Below the pieces are notes generated by a model. The model made no database searches. It was not told the DNA's origin and saw nothing but the letters and a program-made list of their open reading frames with translations. From positions 2,666,001 through 2,730,000 of the forward strand of contig NC_063021.1 in the NCBI RefSeq assembly GCF_020509005.1: a stretch of 64,000 bases of DNA. Reading direction: 5' to 3'. Positions 59,351-64,000 of this stretch are shown piece after piece. A program made the translations under genes and the position numbers. The DNA comes from Fulvia fulva. Lineage: Eukaryota > Ascomycota > Dothideomycetes > Mycosphaerellales > Mycosphaerellaceae. Numbering within the stretch: the first letter of the stretch is position 1; every line of letters starts with the position of its first letter.

Positions 59351-61061
59351 GATAGATAGATAGATTTGTCATTCCCCTGTTCTAGGACCCTATCCGGCCT
59401 ATACAGGTATATATCTATTGTTATATACAAAGGGAAACCCGAATAGGTAAAAACCCTTCCCGCCCCCGACTACTCCTTATCTAGATTAGCTTTCCCTCTG
59501 AACGTACGTAGTCTATGTCACTACCCCGTTAGCCCCCGCTCCTAGCCGGTCTCGTCGCGCTACGTCGTGTCCTCTCTTCCTATACTGCTCCTACTAGGCG
59601 GTACTGTTCTAGCCAGCCCTTCTCTAGTATCTAGTTCGTAATGCGCCGTAGGTCTTTAGCGTTGTTAAGAAGTGCCCTAATCGTCCGGTTCCTCGCCTTT
59701 ACTATCCACTCCCCCCTTCCTAGCGACCACCTCGGACAGACGAGGAGTACGTACCGTACGTTCTAGGAGCGATAGCCGTAGGGGTAGCTAGTATTCGTAT
59801 ATCCTAGGACCTTCCTCTATGATAGGTACCCCTAGAGGCCGATGTGTTCGCTTCGTAGTTAGGTTGCTATGCTACTCTATGCCCTCGTAAGGCGGTAGTA
59901 GATAAGCTTCGGGGGGTGCTTGACCGCGGATTTTGTAGCTAACTATTCCTTAGGTTGTCCCGCTAGCTAAGGGCGTCCACTATGCCCTACAACCTAGTTG
60001 TTCTACCTCTCTTTCTATAGTTGCCCTACAAACGATTTCTTACCTTCCTATTATATTGCTAGCTGTTCGTCCCTTGCCCGGTAGTTCGGCTCGTTTCCGG
60101 GTCGAATGCCCTTATACGCTAGTACTAATTCGCGGGCCCTTACGACTGTACTAGCGATGACCTTCTGTACTAGGTACTGTGCCGACTTGCCTAAGTAGGA
60201 GGTCCGTAGTCCCTAGATGTATAGGTCGATCGGCGGTATAGCGGTCTCGTGCTTAAGCATCCTCGTTAGTGTCGACTTATATACCCCGGTGACCTTCCTT
60301 AGGCATTAGTTTTGGATCTTCGCTAGCGGCGCGACGAGTCCCTTCGATAGGCAGGCCCTCTCGCCTAAGGACCACACTTAGCTACTATAGGTAAGGACTG
60401 GCCGTATAATAGCCGTATATAGAAGTCGTGACTACCGGAAGTCCGCCCCCTATATAGACGTAGTGAGCCTCTGGCATGATGCTATATTCTGTTTAGCTTT
60501 CCGTAATATTGCCTATACGTGCTTCCTCCACCGTAGCGCCGGGTCCACCTATAGTCCGAGGATCCTGAGCTGATTTGCCGGGTTAGTCGTGTGCCCCTAT
60601 ATCTGGATAGAAGCTTGCATATTGTAGAACCGTGGCCGGCGCGTAAAGTGTATCAGATTGTACTTTTCTGGGGCAAACCGAGCCCCGTACCTCCTAGCCC
60701 AGTCCTCGCAGATCTTGTGCTTCTCTTCTAGTAGCCTACAGTTCTCCTTAGTCGAGGAAGACCACGCTAGGATGTTTGTGTCGTCTACGAAGCCGCTCGT
60801 AGCGGTGTTCTAGGATTCTAGGGCTGGGAGCAGCGTCGCTATAAAGAAGAGGAACAGAATAGGTGCTAGCGTTAAGCCTTACGGGATTCTAGTGTAGACT
60901 GCTTGAAATGGGCTTCTGTACTAGCCGACTAGGATCGACGTACTGCGGTTTTGGAGGTAGGACCGTACGAAGTTAACAAGCTACTCAGGGAGTCCTTTCG
61001 ACCTTAGGATGTAGAGAAGCCGCGGGTGTGACACGTAGTCGAAGGCTCCCGATATGTCTAG
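59351..61061 (-). mobile_element. LINE-1 part of chimera G (1711 bp), least mutated copy
   Basis: It contains the tail, 3' UTR, ORF2 C-terminus and part of RT, including the FVDDTNI-type block near 60775-60800. It ends within RT at GATATGTCTAG. Compared with copies A, C, E and F it keeps many more CA and TG dinucleotides (for example TTAAGCATCCTCG, CACACTTAG, CTGGCATGATGC), so it has been hit least by RIP and is probably the youngest. At its 5' side it joins segment X. Confidence 0.9.
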
Positions 61062-62139
61062 TAAGGAAGGAATCGTATTTAGCAAGCTAGCTACGAGATA
61101 AGGTGACAAGTCTTAACCGCGCTTTCCTACTCATCTAGCACCACCGTATAGCCTCGTTTCGAGAGGTTAGCCCGGAGCAAAAGCTTCCCTCTACGCCCTC
61201 CCTCCCTGTTTGCTCCTTAAGCCAATATCCACCTCTATAGGCCTAAGCCCTTTAGTACTCTCTATTGACCGACATGCGTATCCGTCCTCTCGGGCTGTAT
61301 AGACAGTGTCAGCCGTCGCTGCTAGTGTACACTACGCCCTAGGTTTTGACGCCCTTCGCGTTACCGTAGCCTATCTCTAGAAAGCGGCCGTCTATGCCTC
61401 GCAGGTTTGCTCGGGGCACACACCACGCCGGGCAGCGTACTCCTTGCGTTTCCACCTACTAACCAATATGAAGTTCCTTATCACCCTGCCCTCGATCCTC
61501 CCCGATCATAGAACTAATCCACTTATATTGTACGTCTTTTCCCCGTCCTAACAGCCGCCTTTTCCTTGCTCAGGCTATCGTCTTTTCCTCGTCGTAATCT
61601 ACTATGTCAGACTAGGTGCGTTGTGTAGCGGGACAGGCAGTGCCTTAGGCAAAACCCTCGTTCCTATACCGGGTGTTCAACAGGCCCTTATAGGCTTCGT
61701 CGCGTGTCCACCTACCTACCGCATTGCCCGCTGGCAAACACTAGATTGTTTCGTAGTCCGCTCGACGCCGTTGTATAGTCCGCTCAGTTGTTGTTCTGTA
61801 GTCCGCTCGTCTAATGTTCGTCGCTTAGCCCGCTCGGTTTGCGGTCTCCGGAGGTAAAAATTCTGTACTTATACTAGAGGTGTCCTATCGAGCGTATAGG
61901 CTACGGTTCCGCGCCCTTCTTACACGTAGAAAGAAGAGGGACTCGCTCCCGACACGAGTACACGCTCGTCGGATGGTTTTCATACCCGTTTTGCTAGTAG
62001 TCCTCTATTCGCCGCGGCTTCGCCTACGCTACGCGCCCGTCGCGCCCACGACGCTCTAGCGTAAGAATACTTGGCTCTCTCGTAGCTAGACGAGAGGTTC
62101 GTAGCCGACACTACGTACAGGTGATTCTCGTCGTCGACC
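61062..62139 (-). other. Segment X, copy G (1078 bp), least mutated
   Basis: It has exactly the length and both ends of copy H, complemented. The motif sets are at 61826, 61799, 61776 and 61754 (complement TAGYCCGCTC) and at 61579, 61556 and 61533 (complement CGYCTTTTCC), with the same spacing as in copy H. This copy retains CA/TG and is the best version for identifying X. The longest open stretch, 61621-61857 on the opposite strand, has no recognisable domain and straddles the motif array, so it is probably not a gene. Confidence 0.82.
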
Positions 62140-62152
62140 CGGCCAATATATA

Positions 62153-64000
62153 AGCTTTTAAGGAAGGACGTCGAGTTTGTCTAGACTAAGAATAAGTAGT
62201 TCTCGAAAGAGAACCTAGTAAGATTCTTGTTAATAGCACTAGCGTTAGTAATTATCTCCTACGCCCTAGGAGCTAGTAGGATCTTCGTTTCTATTAACGC
62301 GAGTAGTATTAGGTAGGGTTATATAATATCGTAGGAATCACTAGACAATACTCGACGAAGATACCTAGTAAGGTATAAGAGCGGCACCTAGAACGTAAAC
62401 GAGGCTAAGTATAATATAGGAAAGCGGTAGTACCTCGGAGTACTAAAGGGCCTTAAGAAGGTATAGCGCTACCTCGTAGGAGTAGACTTTATCCTCGAAG
62501 TTGATACTAAAACGCTAGTTTAGTAGTTAAATCGGCTAGTATCCGACATTCTAAACTCTATAATAGTAAGGTAGGTTACTTAGATCCGGGTGTTCACCTT
62601 TAAAGTAAGGCATATCGATAGGAAGAAGTACTCCGGACCGGATATACTATCTCGTAAACTACCTATAGCTAAGGAGCTTACGGAACCTAACGATAATATT
62701 AATAAGATAATTAACGATAAATTCTTCCGTTACGCCGAGCTAGTTAACACCTTCCCCGTTATTCTAGAGCGTAAACGACTCCTCGAACCCTAGTATAGTA
62801 ACGATTCAGAGCTTATAGCTTATATTCTAGTATATCGAATACGACCGGAAGGGGTTACCCGGGCTAAGTATCGAAACCTCGTTAAGAAGAGTCCTCGGTA
62901 CTACTTAAGAGACAAGCTCTTATTTTATTTACGGCGAAGGGGTGTACTAATGTAGCTAGTAGTAGACGATAATAATACTTAGAAAGAGATCGTAATACAC
63001 TATTACAAAAAGTATAGTCACCGGAGTATAGAGCTAGTATATAATCTTATTACTAGCCGGTATTACTAGAAGGGCTACTTCTCCGACGTATCGAATTAGG
63101 TAAGGACTTATACTCCTTATAACTTTCGCGAAGGCAACTAGAGAGTAGGAGAAATATACTTATCGACTTAGTAGGTTATAGGAGAGAGGTAGTACTACGA
63201 TCCCGTCTACGTATATAGAAACCGGTACTTACTTATCGCCTAAGAAGCTCTAAGTAGGTAGATTAAGGCGAAGGTCGTACGGAAGCCTCTAAATTCGCGG
63301 GCAATTACTAAGTTCTTATACGAGATAGTGTTTAGCCGGTATAGATACTACTATAAGATTATACTTAATAACGCTAGTATTAACGAAGGGGAGGTAGAGA
63401 GGATGCTTATTAGTATAGGTATTAAGTACATCCGGATCTTACCCTACTATCCGTAGTTAAATATAACTATAGAAGTAGGATATTGACCTATTCTAGCTAC
63501 ATTAGCTAAGCTTACTAAGAACACCTATAAGTCCTAGGAACGATAGATTACTACGGTACTTTAGGCTAATAGAACTACGGTATCTAGAACTATAGGCATA
63601 ACGCCGGCGGAGGTTCTATATAGCTATCGTACTATTCTCCCGATCGAGGTAGAATACCTAATATAGGCGAAATATAAATAGGGATCTATTAGATTAATAG
63701 AGGAGCTATTAGCTATTCGGGCGCGTTAGTTATAGGTACGGGACATAAGTCTTTAGGAGTTATAGTTACGAAGAGTAAGGCTTCGTACCCTAAGTAAGAA
63801 ATACTTTGATACTAAACGTAGTATTAACTTCTAGGGGTTCTAGGTCGGAGATCTTATAGTCAAGTTCGACAAGCCGTATAAGGATGACCTATCTAGAAAG
63901 ATTAGTTACCGCTAGCTTAGGCCGTATCGTATAGCTAAGGTGTACTCGGGGTTTAGTATATACGTCCTCGAGGAGCTTAATAGTACGAGGTTAAAGGGTA
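62153..64000 (+). pseudogene. Gypsy-5 RNase H, integrase and GPY/F region, piece 7, runs off window
   Basis: It continues from RT with KLLRKDVEFV*TKNK*FSKEN and a degraded RNase H region. Next is VFTFKVRHIDRKKYSGPDIL (62590-62793 stays open), the usual link before integrase. The zinc-binding part reads VVDDNNT*KEIVIHYYKKYS, HRSIELVYNLITSRYY*KGY. The core spans about 63280-63660 with AITKFLYEIVFSRY, NEGEVERMLISIGIKYIRI, YRTILPIEVEYLI*AKYK. The C-terminal part, ISYR*LRPYRIAKVYSGFSI (63900-63960), is a GPY/F-type module. The 3' LTR is outside the window. Confidence 0.88.

Noticed and set aside
61621..61857. Open frame of 78 codons with several Cys
   Set aside because: It is antisense to segment X, covers its repeated motif array, has no recognisable domain, and is not open in copy H.

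Overview
The window is a retrotransposon graveyard from a filamentous ascomycete (Pezizomycotina-like) genome. I recognise no single-copy host gene, tRNA, rRNA or CRISPR array. The retroelement reading frames are long and recognisable but interrupted mostly by TAG, at positions where a family would carry Gln (CAG) or Trp (TGG). CA and TG look scarce, TA is abundant, and CG is retained. This is the footprint of repeat-induced point mutation (RIP, CpA to TpA). Two superfamilies dominate: Ty3/Gypsy chromoviruses (six elements, called Gypsy-1 to Gypsy-6) and Tad1-like LINEs (family 1, copies A to H; family 2, one copy). There is also one Ty1/Copia gag/protease fragment. Every coding region listed is a pseudogene.

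Left block (1-28485). Gypsy-1 (+) runs from beyond the left edge to its 3' LTR at 5656-5800 and abuts a minus-strand Copia gag/protease remnant (5801-6891). Gypsy-3 (+, 6900-26293) is split by LINE-1 copy B (9526-24387, 13-bp target duplication). Copy B is itself split by Gypsy-2 (9994-17135), whose 3' LTR is split by minus-strand LINE-1 copy A (17136-19873). The A/B junction is rearranged. Gypsy-3's 3' LTR then meets, head to head, the LTR of minus-strand Gypsy-4 (26294-28485).

Right block (28486-64000). One host element, Gypsy-5 (+), can be read from gag to the C-terminus of integrase across seven pieces. It is interrupted by six primary insertions: LINE-1 C; LINE-2, which contains LINE-1 D; Gypsy-6, one LTR of which contains chimera H; LINE-1 E; chimera F; and chimera G. 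All but Gypsy-6 are bracketed by 13-15 bp target duplications; Gypsy-6 is bracketed by CTAG.

The most interesting signal is a 1078-bp non-LINE sequence, here called segment X. It is fused to the 5' side of three independent LINE-1 insertions (H, F, G) truncated at three different points. The X side of the junction is the same in all three, and two copies have the identical X 5' end. This is best explained by LINE reverse transcriptase jumping from LINE RNA onto the 3' end of a discrete X RNA. X has two short-motif arrays with about 23-nt spacing and no convincing protein. LINE-1 also shows a (TATC)n tail instead of poly(A), a TTAATA-like insertion site, and extra 5' sequence on all three full-length copies. 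Copies G and its X segment retain the most CA/TG and look youngest.
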